DNA of 55,308 bases from Rhodoferax sp. (lineage in GTDB: Bacteria; Pseudomonadota; Gammaproteobacteria; Burkholderiales; Burkholderiaceae_C), in NCBI RefSeq assembly GCF_028715765.1, contig NZ_JAQURE010000022.1, forward strand, positions 1-55,308, given 5' to 3'. Position numbers and translations under genes: made by a program. The notes beneath the pieces were generated by a model. That model had not been told where the DNA came from. It did not search any database and saw only the letters and a list, made by a program, of their open reading frames with translations. Position 1 is the stretch's first letter. Each line of letters opens with the position of its first letter. Positions 9,876 through 19,269 of this stretch are shown here, piece after piece.

Positions 9876-10247
9876 TCAATGCGCCGCTCCTTGGCTGGCG
9901 CAACTGCCGCAGCCACCGCTGCCGCAACTGCTGGTAGTGACAGACGCGCTACCGCACGAAGGATGGCTGTTGGGAATGAATATGAAATTGAACTCGCCCG
10001 GGTTGAGTTCAACAAAGTCCAGCACAGTGTCAAATAGCAATGCTTGAGATTCGTCATTGATGACCACGGCGATGCCTTGTAAATCGAGCTTCATGTCTTC
10101 ATCGTGTGGCTCATCAAAGCCCATGCCAAATTGCATGTCGCCGCTGGCGTCTTTTTTGGCTGCCACTCGCAGCGCCAAGGTTTGAGCACCACTGGCTTGG
10201 GCAGATTGTTGAATTTGCTGAGCCGCTGCAGGCGTTAAATTGAACAT
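9876..10247 (-). CDS. dsrR: A-type iron-sulfur carrier-like protein of the dsr operon
   Basis: This 123-residue protein has an IscA/HesB-like fold, recognised from the N-terminal [16 protein letters not shown], the central [20 protein letters not shown] and the [15 protein letters not shown] segment. DsrR of Allochromatium vinosum is the known relative and lies in the same place after dsrN; it is not a standard Fe-S donor. This one ends in a Cys/Gly/Ser-rich tail ([11 protein letters not shown]), so it may bind metal or a cluster through the tail. Confidence 0.82.
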   Translation of the reverse strand: MFNLTPAAAQQIQQSAQASGAQTLALRVAAKKDASGDMQFGMGFDEPHDEDMKLDLQGIAVVINDESQALLFDTVLDFVELNPGEFNFIFIPNSHPSCGSASVTTSSCGSGGCGSCASQGAAH

Positions 10248-10310
10248 GTGAAAACTCCTGTAAGTTGTTAACGTGAAACTCTGATCGTGTCGAGCTCAAA
10301 CCCATGCAAG

Positions 10311-12077
10311 TCAATGTTCGCCTTTGGTCTTGAGCAGACCCGCCAGACGGTTGCCTTGCTTTTGCGGGCCACCAACTGGGAAAAGCGTGTGTAAATGATG
10401 ATTGTTGCCTAACTCTGGACCCCAAAGTTTGGAAAAATGCCAAATCATCGCGCGAACTTGCGCCTGCACCCTGTGCTCTTCGTAGTAGGCGCGCAAATAC
10501 GCAATCACCTGCCAGTGTGCTTCGGTCAGGGTCAGGTTTTCAGCTTGTGCCTGAGTTTTGGCAAAATCCTCCGACCAGTCGCCCAGATTTTTAAGATAGC
10601 CCTCGGTGTCAGTGGCTATGGGGGAGCCATTGACCCAAACAAAAGGCGCGCAGCAGACCGAGGTAACCGATTCAGACGTCTTCTTGAGCCGGACAAAATC
10701 CATAAACTGCCGCGTCCAATCTGCCCCGGCGCCACTTCGCAAGTGTGCATATGAAGCCAGCACATTGTGAACAACAAGCCCATCGTGCTGACCGTCGATG
10801 CCGTAACCGCGTAAAACACGGTAAGCAAATTTTGAATCTATCGGCAAGTTTTCAACACTTGAATAGTGAAACTCATGCCCTTGAAGGGTTTGCCCAGGCG
10901 CATGCTCATGGGCATTGGTCAGCCAGGGTGCATCTGCTGTGGTTTGCAAGCGGACATAGCCGCGGCCGACGGGGCGGTCATGCATCACCACATCCATGGG
11001 CAATGCACCCACCATGTCGGCAACAGTGTCTTTCCAGCGCAGGCTTCGCGCCAGGTACATCAGCCCGCCGCATTCAGCATAAACCGGCAGTCCCGCTTCA
11101 ATCAATGACTTCAAATGCATGCGAAATGCGTGGTTGGCTTCCAATGGCGCCATAAACACTTCAGGGAAGCCACCGCCTATGAACAAACCATCCAAAGGCG
11201 GCAAGTGTGTGTCTTGCAGAGCATTGACCGTTACCAATTCCGCACCAGCCGCTTGCAGTGCCAACACGTCGTCTGGGTAGTAAAACCCAAACGCTTTGTC
11301 TTGCACAAGGCCAATGCGCAGTTTTTGAGGTTTCTTTAGACCTTGAGCCGTGACCTGTGTCACGTGCGTTTGGGTGATTTGAGGTTGCAGTGGCGGCGCA
11401 GTTTTTGCCAATGCCAACACTTGAGCTAAATCGACTTGTTCTGAAACTCTCTCACCAATCAGGCGCACAAGCTGTGATGCATCGTCTTTTTCTTGGTTGG
11501 GCATCAAGCCCAAATGCCGCTCAACCAAGGCCAGTTGGGGGTCATGCGCGATAGCGCCCAACACTCGGACATCGGTGTAGTGCTCAATTACAGCGCGCAG
11601 TTTGGCCTCGTGGCGGCTGCCACCGAGTTGGTTGAGGATCACTCCGGCAATGCGAATGCGGCTGTCGAAGGCTTGGTAACCCAAAATCAAGGGTGCAATG
11701 CCACGCGTCATGCCACGCGCATCCAACACCAACACCACAGGCAAATCAAGCAAATGCGCCAGCGCAGCATTGCTGTTGCTGCCATCGAGCGCCAGGCCGT
11801 CGTAAAGCCCTTTGTTGCCTTCCACCAGGCTGACATCAGCCAACGCTGAATGACACACAAAACTGTCAATGATTTGGTTTGCCGGACTTAAGTAGGGGTC
11901 TAGGTTGAAACAGGGGTGGCCACTGGCTTGCGCCAACCACATGGGGTCAATGTAATCAGGCCCTTTTTTAAAGGCTTGTACGCGCAGCCCTTGCGCTGAC
12001 AACGCAGCACACAACCCAATGCTGATGGTGGTTTTACCCGATGACTTGTGTGCAGCTGAAACTAAAAAACGCGACAT
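10311..12077 (-). CDS. dsrN: Siroheme amidase DsrN (CobB/CbiA type) fused to a C-terminal DsrC-like domain
   Basis: DsrN is a glutamine-dependent amidase related to cobyrinate a,c-diamide synthase and is known to make the siroheme amide used by DsrAB. Residues 1 to about 465 contain the P-loop SAAHKSSGKTTISIGL, the switch GNKGLYDG, and a class I glutaminase domain with nucleophile motif YAECGGLMYL and GHEFHYS. Ordinary DsrN ends about here. Residues about 480-588 form a clear DsrC/TusE-type domain (TDTEGYLKNLGDW, EAHWQVIAYLRAYYEE, LHTLFPVGGPQKQG) that lacks both C-terminal cysteines. The ATG at 12077 is preferred over an adjacent GTG. It lies 24 bp downstream of dsrP. Confidence 0.92.
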   Translation of the reverse strand: MSRFLVSAAHKSSGKTTISIGLCAALSAQGLRVQAFKKGPDYIDPMWLAQASGHPCFNLDPYLSPANQIIDSFVCHSALADVSLVEGNKGLYDGLALDGSNSNAALAHLLDLPVVLVLDARGMTRGIAPLILGYQAFDSRIRIAGVILNQLGGSRHEAKLRAVIEHYTDVRVLGAIAHDPQLALVERHLGLMPNQEKDDASQLVRLIGERVSEQVDLAQVLALAKTAPPLQPQITQTHVTQVTAQGLKKPQKLRIGLVQDKAFGFYYPDDVLALQAAGAELVTVNALQDTHLPPLDGLFIGGGFPEVFMAPLEANHAFRMHLKSLIEAGLPVYAECGGLMYLARSLRWKDTVADMVGALPMDVVMHDRPVGRGYVRLQTTADAPWLTNAHEHAPGQTLQGHEFHYSSVENLPIDSKFAYRVLRGYGIDGQHDGLVVHNVLASYAHLRSGAGADWTRQFMDFVRLKKTSESVTSVCCAPFVWVNGSPIATDTEGYLKNLGDWSEDFAKTQAQAENLTLTEAHWQVIAYLRAYYEEHRVQAQVRAMIWHFSKLWGPELGNNHHLHTLFPVGGPQKQGNRLAGLLKTKGEH

Positions 12078-12101
12078 CACTGGGTCAACTCAAGTTGAAA
12101 T

Positions 12102-13328
12102 TCAAGCGCTGGCGTGCGCGGTGGCCGCCGCACTGTTGGCGTTAAAGACACTGTCATCCAGCCGCTCAGGTAAAAACCCCAGTACGCGAAGCGCCAGCAT
12201 CACAATCAGTCCGACCAATGCCACGCCCCCTAGCCCCAACAGCCATTCCGGCAGGCTGGATGCGTAGCTGGCAGTCACACCGTCATAAAAGCTGCTACGA
12301 ACTTGGTAACCAGGAAACAGCACCAAACCAAACGCCTGACCACCCACAATGGTGACGTACATCTGCGCCAGACCGCCCACCATGACCAAGCCTGCACTGG
12401 CCGCAACTCTGCCACGCAGCGCGCCAATGTGGGGGTGCAACAGCATCAACAATGGCACCACACAGCCCAGCACAATTTGTCCTAACCAAAACAGGGCGGT
12501 GTAGATGCCACCTTCCAGCAAAATAAAGCGTTCAAAATCGTGATGTTTGGTGAAGTACATGTTGGTCAGGTGGTAAACCAACACAAAGTAAAACCCTGCC
12601 GCTATGAAGATAATTTGCAACCGTGCCAGTTTAGCCACCAGAACATCACCCAAAGGCCGGTCTCCTGCATGACAGGCGAGCATCAGTACCCAAATGAACA
12701 CGGCCAGACCGTAACTCAGTGAAATGGCAATGAACAAAGGAGCTAACAAAGCCGAGTCATAGGCTTGTCGCGCCACCAAAAAACCAAAAATTAAGCCCGT
12801 GCCAGTGGTCAGTGCCATGCGCCAGATGAATGCAAAAAAACCTGCCAGGGGCGTAAAACGGTTCATCCGCCGCTCCATCATGGTCCAGATGTACGCCGCC
12901 ACAAAGCCAAAAAAACCAGAATACAAAAAGATGTTGAGACTAAAAATAGACTTGAAGTTCATGTGCGTCACTGTCACCAGCAGTCGATCAGGCCGACCCA
13001 AGTCCAACATCAGCACCAACAAGCCACCAGCCAGCAAAGCAATGGCCAACACACCAGACAGCGGAGCCAAGGGTTTGAACTCTGTTTTGCCAAAGACCGA
13101 AGCCATCGAAGCCATGTTCAGCGCGCCAGAAGCTGCCACCACCAAAAACACCGCAAACACATGTGGCAAGCCCCAAACCACCTGGTTGTTCATGCCGGTC
13201 ACGATGTGACCGTTGTGCTCCATGTACCACACTGCACCCAGCCCCACGGCCAGCATCAGGCTGAAGCCAGCGGCCAAGGCTTGGAAGCCAAACCCGGTTT
13301 CTTTCAAAGGGCGTAAGACAAATTTCAT
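12102..13328 (-). CDS. dsrP: DsrP, NrfD/PsrC-family quinone-reactive membrane subunit
   Basis: This 408-residue integral membrane protein has about ten spans. It is the membrane anchor of the DsrMKJOP complex, thought to exchange electrons with the quinone pool. Family signs are the N-terminal MKFVLRPLKETG, LDLGRPDRLL (the NrfD-type GRP motif) and LFPGYQVRSSFYDG. It lies 15 bp after dsrO and is followed by dsrN. Confidence 0.93.
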   Translation of the reverse strand: MKFVLRPLKETGFGFQALAAGFSLMLAVGLGAVWYMEHNGHIVTGMNNQVVWGLPHVFAVFLVVAASGALNMASMASVFGKTEFKPLAPLSGVLAIALLAGGLLVLMLDLGRPDRLLVTVTHMNFKSIFSLNIFLYSGFFGFVAAYIWTMMERRMNRFTPLAGFFAFIWRMALTTGTGLIFGFLVARQAYDSALLAPLFIAISLSYGLAVFIWVLMLACHAGDRPLGDVLVAKLARLQIIFIAAGFYFVLVYHLTNMYFTKHHDFERFILLEGGIYTALFWLGQIVLGCVVPLLMLLHPHIGALRGRVAASAGLVMVGGLAQMYVTIVGGQAFGLVLFPGYQVRSSFYDGVTASYASSLPEWLLGLGGVALVGLIVMLALRVLGFLPERLDDSVFNANSAAATAHASA

Positions 13329-13343
13329 GGCCTAGATCTTTCT

Positions 13344-14108
13344 TCAAATGCCGCTGTAACGCACACCCGTGTTCAAGTTGAGGTCTTCCCGGATTTGGCG
13401 CGATGGATAGCTGGCCACACGTTTGGCAATGTCGCTCTCGGGGTTGTTGAGGTCGCCAAACAAAATGGCGCCATGCTCGGCCTCAGCGCAGGCCGTGACA
13501 CACGCCGGCTGTTCGCCCTGATCAACCTTGTGCACACAGAGGGTGCAACCTTCTGCGGTACCGACGCCACGGGGGACATCGGTTTTTTGGTTGTGCAAAG
13601 GTTCGTGCACAAACGAGCGGGCTTTGTAAGGGCAGGCCATGACACAGTAGCGGCACCCAATACAGATATGTTTGTCAACCAGCACAATACCGTCCGCCCG
13701 CTTGAATGAAGCACCCGTGGGACAGACATCCACACAAGGCGGCTCGGCGCAGTGCTGGCACATCATGGGCATTGAAACGGTGTTGCCGCTGCCCGCATGG
13801 GTCAACTCCAGCTTGCGAATCCACTGCGAATCTGTTGGCAGGGTTCCACCAGAGAGCCCATTTTCTGAATTACATGCCGTGACACACGCCGTGCAGCCAC
13901 TGGCACATTTGCCCGTGTCAATCAGCATACCCCAGCGTACTTTGGGGCTCACTCCGGCCGTGGTGGTGGATGTTGCGGCTTGGGCAACTTCCATCAAGCG
14001 CACCCCAGGTGCCAGCATCACACCTGCCAAACCAGCGGCGGCGACACCCAAGAAGCCACGCCGATGGGTGTGGGGTGAAGCCGGGCGAGGCGTAGGTTCA
14101 TGCGTCAT
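13344..14108 (-). CDS. dsrO: DsrO, periplasmic four-cluster ferredoxin subunit
   Basis: This Tat-exported iron-sulfur protein belongs to the DsrMKJOP complex. The signal peptide has the twin arginine in THRRGFLGVAAAGLAG and a hydrophobic stretch ending near residue 44. Ferredoxin motifs include CASGCTACVTAC, CQHCAEPPCVDVCPTGA and CIGCRYCVMACPY, plus a later CTLC, as in other DsrO/PsrB-like subunits. Length 254. Its start overlaps the dsrJ stop, indicating translational coupling. Confidence 0.94.
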   Translation of the reverse strand: MTHEPTPRPASPHTHRRGFLGVAAAGLAGVMLAPGVRLMEVAQAATSTTTAGVSPKVRWGMLIDTGKCASGCTACVTACNSENGLSGGTLPTDSQWIRKLELTHAGSGNTVSMPMMCQHCAEPPCVDVCPTGASFKRADGIVLVDKHICIGCRYCVMACPYKARSFVHEPLHNQKTDVPRGVGTAEGCTLCVHKVDQGEQPACVTACAEAEHGAILFGDLNNPESDIAKRVASYPSRQIREDLNLNTGVRYSGI

Positions 14109-14608
14109 GGTTTGGCCTTTTCTTGACCTAAAAGCTGCTGGAGTTGCGCCAATTTGGCTGACTGATTTGCATCAGCATGTGTGGCTGTGGCCGGTGTTGA
14201 TGTGGCATCAGGCTTGTTGGCATGACATTCAAAACAATCAATCTTGACCGCTGCATAGGTGTGGCAGCTTTGGCAGAAATCGCCTGGATGGGCACTGACA
14301 CTTTGGCTGGTTTGACTGGCATGGCACGCTACGCATGCTTTCAATGAATATTGACCGGTGCGAATGCCGCCATGCACTGTGTCGTCACGCTGGTGCTTGA
14401 GCAAAGTCATGTGGTTGCGCCGCATGAATACAGGGTCTTCCACACACTGGCCACCACGAGCTTTTTCCACCTTGGGTTGCAGCGTCAAGCCGGGTGTTGG
14501 CGCTGCGGCAGGCGTTTGAGCCTGTGCAGACAGCCCTAAGCCCACACACAAACCCAGGCAGACCAGCCGCCAGAGGCTGTGCCGCACATCACACACGCTT
14601 CGTGCCAT
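14105..14608 (-). CDS. dsrJ: DsrJ, periplasmic triheme cytochrome c
   Basis: This 167-residue protein has an N-terminal signal or anchor (LWRLVCLGLCVGLGL) and three heme sites, CVACH, CQSCH and CFECH. That matches triheme DsrJ of the DsrMKJOP complex. The ATG at 14608 is used because a longer reading would run into dsrL and lack a leading signal peptide; it starts 4 bp after the dsrL stop. It overlaps dsrO by 4 bp. Confidence 0.92.
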   Translation of the reverse strand: MARSVCDVRHSLWRLVCLGLCVGLGLSAQAQTPAAAPTPGLTLQPKVEKARGGQCVEDPVFMRRNHMTLLKHQRDDTVHGGIRTGQYSLKACVACHASQTSQSVSAHPGDFCQSCHTYAAVKIDCFECHANKPDATSTPATATHADANQSAKLAQLQQLLGQEKAKP

Positions 14609-14612
14609 GACC

Positions 14613-16571
14613 TCAGTCCCCCAAGCCCATCTGGATGTAACCCGTGGGGCAGACATCTGAACAAATATGGCAACCAATGCATTTGCTGTAATCGGTGTCC
14701 ACGTAGCGCCCGGTGGTGGCTTTGGCTTTGGGCACCTTGAACACGGCCACTTGCGGGCAGTACACCACGCAGTTGTCGCATTCAAAACACTGGCCACAGC
14801 TCATGCAGCGCTTGGCTTCAGCCACGGCCTGGGCTTCAAGCAAGGGTTGCAGGCGCTCTTCAAAATTGTCCAGCGCTTCTTGCGCAGTCAGCGACACAAT
14901 GCCACGCTTGTTGCGAGGTGCAAAGGGAAAGTGCCCTAAAAACAATTCTTTGTGAGAGATGACATAGCGATCAGACCGGTTGTCAAAATTGTGAATGGCT
15001 GCAGTGCTTTTGTCCGTGCCACGGGTTGGCTCATGAACCTCGGTAAAGTTCAAGCCTTTTTCGATCATCTTGCGCTTCAAATCGAAGGTGTGAACGTCAA
15101 TTTTGGGACGTTTGTCCAGCGCCTCGTTTTGCAAAAAGCGGTCGATGCCATCTGCTGCAATCGCGCCATGGCCAATGGCCGTGGTCAGCAAATGGGGGCG
15201 CACCACATCACCGCCAACAAAAATGCCAGGTTGGCCTTGAACTTGGTAGTTTTTGTCAGACGCAATGGCACCCTTGCCGTTGTTGAATTCTTCCAAGCCG
15301 GAGAAGTCAACCGACTGACCAATGGCTGAAACAATCAAATCGGCAGGAATGTCTTCCTCGGTACCTTCAATGTTTTTGATCTCCAAGCGACCCCCCACCA
15401 CTTTGGCTTCGCAGCGCATGATGCGCAGTGCCACAGCACGGCCATCTTCACCGCGAATCACGGCCACTGGCGCCATGCCACCGCGAATGGTGATGCCCTC
15501 AGACAAAGCGTGCTCGACCTCATGCTTGGAAGCCTGCATTTTCTCAATGTCGAAAATGGTGGTCAGCGTGACCTCAGCGCCCTGGCGCACAGAAGCTGCG
15601 GCCACATCGTGCGCCACATGGCCAGCAATGGCATGCTCTGGCCGGTCTGATTCGTTGATTTTGTCAATATGACCCAAGCGCCGCGCCACTGTGGCGACGT
15701 CAATGGAGGTGTCACCACCACCAATCACCACCACCCGCTTGCCCACGTGGCGCAACCGGCCGTCGTTAAACGCCTTCAAAAACGAAGTGGCTGTGACGCA
15801 ATTGGGCGCATCAGCACCGTCTACGGGCAGTGCACGACCCGCTTGCGCACCCAGTCCTAAAAACACCGCATCAAATTGCTCACGGATTTGCGCCATGGTG
15901 ATGTCGGTACCAATGCGGCATTTCATGCGTGTTGCCACGCCCAAGTCCAAAATGCGCTGAATTTCAGCATCCAGCACATCACGTGGTGTGCGGAACCCAG
16001 GAATGCCGTAGCGCATCATGCCGCCGAGCTCGGCGCGCTCATCAAAAATCGTGACGGCGTGGCCTTTGAGCGCCAATTGGTAAGCGGTAGATAAGCCTGC
16101 CGGTCCGCCACCAATCACCGCCACGGTTTTGCCCGTGCTTTGCGCAGGCTTGTGGTAGGCCAGTTTGTTTTTGATGGCGTAGTCACCCAAAAAGTGCTCT
16201 ACCGAATTGATGCCCACAAAATCTTCCACCTGATTGCGGTTGCAACCCGATTCGCAAGGTGCTGGGCAAACCCGACCCATCACCGACGGAAACGGGTTGG
16301 CCTCGGTCAGACGCCGAAAGGCATATTCTTGCCACACCATGCCTGCGGGTGGTTTTTCAATGCCACGCACAATGTTCAGGTAACCCCGAATGTCTTCACC
16401 CGCGGGGCAACTTCCTTGGCAAGGTGGGGTGCTTTGAATGTAAGTGGGGCACTTGTGCGAATGACCCGCATCAAAAATTTGTGCTTGCCAGGTTTTGACT
16501 TTGGCATCGCCGTCTTTAAAACGTCGAAACGTCAAGGGCTTGGCTTCAATGACTTCGGGGGTCGCAGACAT
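14613..16571 (-). CDS. dsrL: DsrL, NAD(P)H:acceptor iron-sulfur flavoprotein
   Basis: DsrL takes electrons from DsrAB-linked sulfur oxidation and passes them to NAD(P), and it marks oxidative Dsr pathways. The 652-residue protein has, in order, an N-terminal GltD-like iron-sulfur part (CPAPCESGCNRNQ), an FAD Rossmann fold (VAVIGGGPAGLSTAYQLA), an NAD(P) Rossmann fold (VVVIGGGDTSIDVA), and a C-terminal ferredoxin part with CMSCGQCFECDNCVVYCP and CIGCHICSDVCPTGY. The start at 16571 is chosen because a longer reading overlaps dsrK and lacks family similarity. It lies 44 bp after dsrK. Confidence 0.94.
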   Translation of the reverse strand: MSATPEVIEAKPLTFRRFKDGDAKVKTWQAQIFDAGHSHKCPTYIQSTPPCQGSCPAGEDIRGYLNIVRGIEKPPAGMVWQEYAFRRLTEANPFPSVMGRVCPAPCESGCNRNQVEDFVGINSVEHFLGDYAIKNKLAYHKPAQSTGKTVAVIGGGPAGLSTAYQLALKGHAVTIFDERAELGGMMRYGIPGFRTPRDVLDAEIQRILDLGVATRMKCRIGTDITMAQIREQFDAVFLGLGAQAGRALPVDGADAPNCVTATSFLKAFNDGRLRHVGKRVVVIGGGDTSIDVATVARRLGHIDKINESDRPEHAIAGHVAHDVAAASVRQGAEVTLTTIFDIEKMQASKHEVEHALSEGITIRGGMAPVAVIRGEDGRAVALRIMRCEAKVVGGRLEIKNIEGTEEDIPADLIVSAIGQSVDFSGLEEFNNGKGAIASDKNYQVQGQPGIFVGGDVVRPHLLTTAIGHGAIAADGIDRFLQNEALDKRPKIDVHTFDLKRKMIEKGLNFTEVHEPTRGTDKSTAAIHNFDNRSDRYVISHKELFLGHFPFAPRNKRGIVSLTAQEALDNFEERLQPLLEAQAVAEAKRCMSCGQCFECDNCVVYCPQVAVFKVPKAKATTGRYVDTDYSKCIGCHICSDVCPTGYIQMGLGD

Positions 16572-16615
16572 GTTGGAATCTCCTGGTTTTTGTACGTGAA
16601 ATAGGAAAGGCAGGG

Positions 16616-18109
16616 CTATTTGTCGCCCAGTCGAATGGCTTTGCTGACCAGTTGGTGGACACCGCCCACCATGCTCATGTTGAAGCCGTAATAAGGCAAC
16701 ACCTTGGTGAACTGGGCTTTGCAAATGGCGCAAATGGTGGCCATGAAGTTCACCTGATGCTCATCAACCACTTGCTTCAAAGACTCCATGCGGGGCAGGG
16801 CGCCTTTCACACGCAACTCCATCAGGTCATCGGTCAGCAGACCGCCGCCGCCGCCACAGCAAAAGGTGCTTTCATGAATGGTCTCAGGTGCCATGTCATA
16901 AAAATGATTGGCCACCGTCGTGATGATGCGTCTAGGTATCACAAACTGCCCGCCTGGCATGTTGCCCATGCGCGAACCACGTGCCACATTGCAGGAGTCG
17001 TGAAACGTGATGATGCGGTTATCGTTGGCGTCTTTGTCAAACTGCAACGCACCTTGTTGAATCAAATCATCGGTGAATTCGCAAATGTGCTGCGGCACCG
17101 GGTAGCGCTGGTCTAGATAGTCAAAGGGGCCAATCAAGGTGTTCCAGAAACTGTAGGCCACGCGCCAGGCATGGCCACATTCGCCCACCACAATGCGTCT
17201 CACGCCCAGTTCAAGCGCAGCTTCTTTGACCCGCATGGAGATATTGCGCATTTGCTCATAGTTGCCAATGAACATGCCAAAGTTGCCAGCCTCAGATGCA
17301 TGCGAGCTCAGTGTCCAGCTGATGCCTGCTGCGTGAAACACCTTGGCGTAACCAATCAGGCTCTCTACATGCGGCTCTGAGAAAAAGTCAGCAGATGGGG
17401 TGATGAGCAAAACTTCTGCACCCTTGACATCAATGGGGAATTTGACATCCACACCCGTGTCATCTTTCACGTCTTCTTCAAGCCCTTCCAGCGTGTTGAT
17501 CAGCGCTGGGCCGGGCAGCCCCAGGTTGTTACCAATGCGGTGGACTTTGCCAATGATTTCATTGGAATATTTTTGACCCAACCCAATGGAGTCCATGATC
17601 TCGCGCGCCGCCATGGTGACTTCAGCGGTGTCAATGCCGTAGGGGCAAAACACCGAGCAGCGCCGGCACTCAGAGCACTGGTTGTAGTAGCTGTACCAAT
17701 CGTCGAGCACCTCGCGCGTCAAATCAACCGCACCCACCAGCTTGGGGAAATGCTTGCCGGCAAAAGTAAAGTAACGGCGGTAGACCTTGCGCATCAGGTC
17801 TTGGCGTGCCACCGGCATATTTTTGGGGTCGGCTGATCCTAAAAAATAGTGGCATTTGTCTGAGCAGGCACCGCAATGCACGCAGGCGTCCATGTACACC
17901 TGCAGCGACCTGTATTTGCCCAGCATGTCGCCCATTTTGGCAATGACCTTGTCTTGCCAGTCGTCAACCAAGCCCTCTGGGAAGCCCAGCGCCTTTTGAA
18001 TGGGTGCTGCCGCTGGAAAAGACTTGATGTGCGACATGGCACCCACTTGAATCAAGGGGATGACCGGGTAGCTTTTGAGCTTGGGGGTTTCGAACGCTGC
18101 GGTGGCCAT
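16616..18109 (-). CDS. dsrK: DsrK, HdrD-like iron-sulfur catalytic subunit
   Basis: This is the cytoplasmic subunit of DsrMKJOP, related to the heterodisulfide reductase subunit HdrD. It is thought to handle the DsrC disulfide/trisulfide. Two 4Fe-4S motifs are visible, CVHCGACSDKCHYF and CSECRRCSVFCPYG. A C-terminal CCG-type set follows (STFCCGGGGGLL and ICAICKAQF), which binds the special catalytic cluster. The length of 497 residues is close to known DsrK. It follows dsrM by 11 bp. Confidence 0.95.
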   Translation of the reverse strand: MATAAFETPKLKSYPVIPLIQVGAMSHIKSFPAAAPIQKALGFPEGLVDDWQDKVIAKMGDMLGKYRSLQVYMDACVHCGACSDKCHYFLGSADPKNMPVARQDLMRKVYRRYFTFAGKHFPKLVGAVDLTREVLDDWYSYYNQCSECRRCSVFCPYGIDTAEVTMAAREIMDSIGLGQKYSNEIIGKVHRIGNNLGLPGPALINTLEGLEEDVKDDTGVDVKFPIDVKGAEVLLITPSADFFSEPHVESLIGYAKVFHAAGISWTLSSHASEAGNFGMFIGNYEQMRNISMRVKEAALELGVRRIVVGECGHAWRVAYSFWNTLIGPFDYLDQRYPVPQHICEFTDDLIQQGALQFDKDANDNRIITFHDSCNVARGSRMGNMPGGQFVIPRRIITTVANHFYDMAPETIHESTFCCGGGGGLLTDDLMELRVKGALPRMESLKQVVDEHQVNFMATICAICKAQFTKVLPYYGFNMSMVGGVHQLVSKAIRLGDK

Positions 18110-18120
18110 GGTGTGTGTGC

Positions 18121-18855
18121 TTAGGCTTTTTTATCCAGAGCGGCTGCCCAAGCCGAAATATGGCGAACTTCGCGGGCGTTGTCAGCTTGGTTGCGTGTGG
18201 GACTGAAAAACAGACCCGGTGCGTGCAACAGTTTGCTGATGGGGAAAATCATCATGAGCAACGCCACCAGCGCCAGGTGTACCAACAGCACCGGGTCGGT
18301 GGGCAGGGGTTGCAAGTTAAAGCGCATCAAGCCCAGCACAAAGGCTTTGAGCGCCAAAATATCTGTGTGAGCTACAAAGCGCATGGCCAGCCCCGACATG
18401 CCAATGGCCAACAGCAGCACCAACATCAAGTGGTCTGAAGGGGTGGAGATGTAGCGCACCCGGTCGACCAACCAGCGTCTGGCCCACAGCCCACCCAGGC
18501 CAGCCACCATGGCAAACCCGGCGTAAGTGCCAAAGGGTTGCACCAGTGTCACTGGCAACCACACGGGTTCTTGCACATAGCGCAAGTGCCGCAGGGTCAC
18601 CAGCAGCAAGCTGGCATGAAACAACCAGCCAAACAACCATGTCCATTTGCTGGACTTGAACAGGCTCTCGAACAACACCACTTCGCGCGCCAAGCGCCAG
18701 CGCACCCCCGCCACGGTGGTGGGCGCAGGTGTGGTGGGGATCTTCAACGGAGCGGGGGTGGTGGCGTAGGTGCTAATTTTGCGGGTCAACCCAACCACGA
18801 AGACGATGGTGGCGACGTAAAACAACACCGCATAAGCAATGGTCAACAAGGTCAT
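18121..18855 (-). CDS. dsrM: DsrM, NarI-like cytochrome b membrane subunit
   Basis: This is the membrane heme b subunit of DsrMKJOP that exchanges electrons with quinone. The 244-residue protein has about five or six spans, with histidines in LFGWLFHASLLLVTLRHLRY and at VHLALVALLMMIFPISKLLH, as in NarI-like diheme proteins. The length equals that of the Allochromatium type. It lies 40 bp after dsrC, with dsrK next. Confidence 0.93.
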   Translation of the reverse strand: MTLLTIAYAVLFYVATIVFVVGLTRKISTYATTPAPLKIPTTPAPTTVAGVRWRLAREVVLFESLFKSSKWTWLFGWLFHASLLLVTLRHLRYVQEPVWLPVTLVQPFGTYAGFAMVAGLGGLWARRWLVDRVRYISTPSDHLMLVLLLAIGMSGLAMRFVAHTDILALKAFVLGLMRFNLQPLPTDPVLLVHLALVALLMMIFPISKLLHAPGLFFSPTRNQADNAREVRHISAWAAALDKKA

Positions 18856-18895
18856 GGTTGAGGCCGCAAGTTCGTGGGGTTTGGCTCAATCTGGG

Positions 18896-19228
18896 TCAGA
18901 TGCAACCGGTTGGCTTGGGCAAACCTGCAATCTTGCAAGCTTGTTTGGCCGGGCCGTAGGGGAACAGGTCGTACAGGTATTTGCTGTTGCCTTTTTCTTC
19001 ACCAAATTTTTTGCCAATGGCTTTGGTCAGCACACGCACGGCGGGCGCAATTTGGAACTCGTTATAGTACTCACGCAAAAAGTTGATGACTTCCCAGTGG
19101 TTGTCTGTCAGTTCTACTTTTTCCTCGACTGCCAGGTGGCCGGCAGCCTCGGTGGTCCACTCAGCCAAATTGAGCAAGTAGCCTTCTTCGTCTGTTTCGT
19201 AGGTTTTTCCGTTGATTTCAAAGCTCAT
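18896..19228 (-). CDS. dsrC: DsrC, canonical two-cysteine sulfur carrier
   Basis: DsrC carries sulfur as a trisulfide between DsrEFH, DsrAB and DsrMK. This 110-residue copy has the full functional C-terminus CKIAGLPKPTGCI, with the penultimate cysteine and the second one ten residues before it. The N-terminal YETDEEGYLLNLAEW and NHWEVINFLREYYNE are typical. It is the only one of four DsrC-type domains in this window that keeps both cysteines, so it should be the substrate of DsrAB. Confidence 0.97.
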   Translation of the reverse strand: MSFEINGKTYETDEEGYLLNLAEWTTEAAGHLAVEEKVELTDNHWEVINFLREYYNEFQIAPAVRVLTKAIGKKFGEEKGNSKYLYDLFPYGPAKQACKIAGLPKPTGCI

Positions 19229-19269
19229 GGTGTACTCCAGTAGGTAAAAATAAAAAGGGATGATTCGGC

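Noticed and set aside
14608..14797. A longer dsrJ with an N-terminal extension
   Set aside because: The extra residues overlap the dsrL 3' end in another frame and would bury the signal peptide; the ATG at 14608 fits the family.
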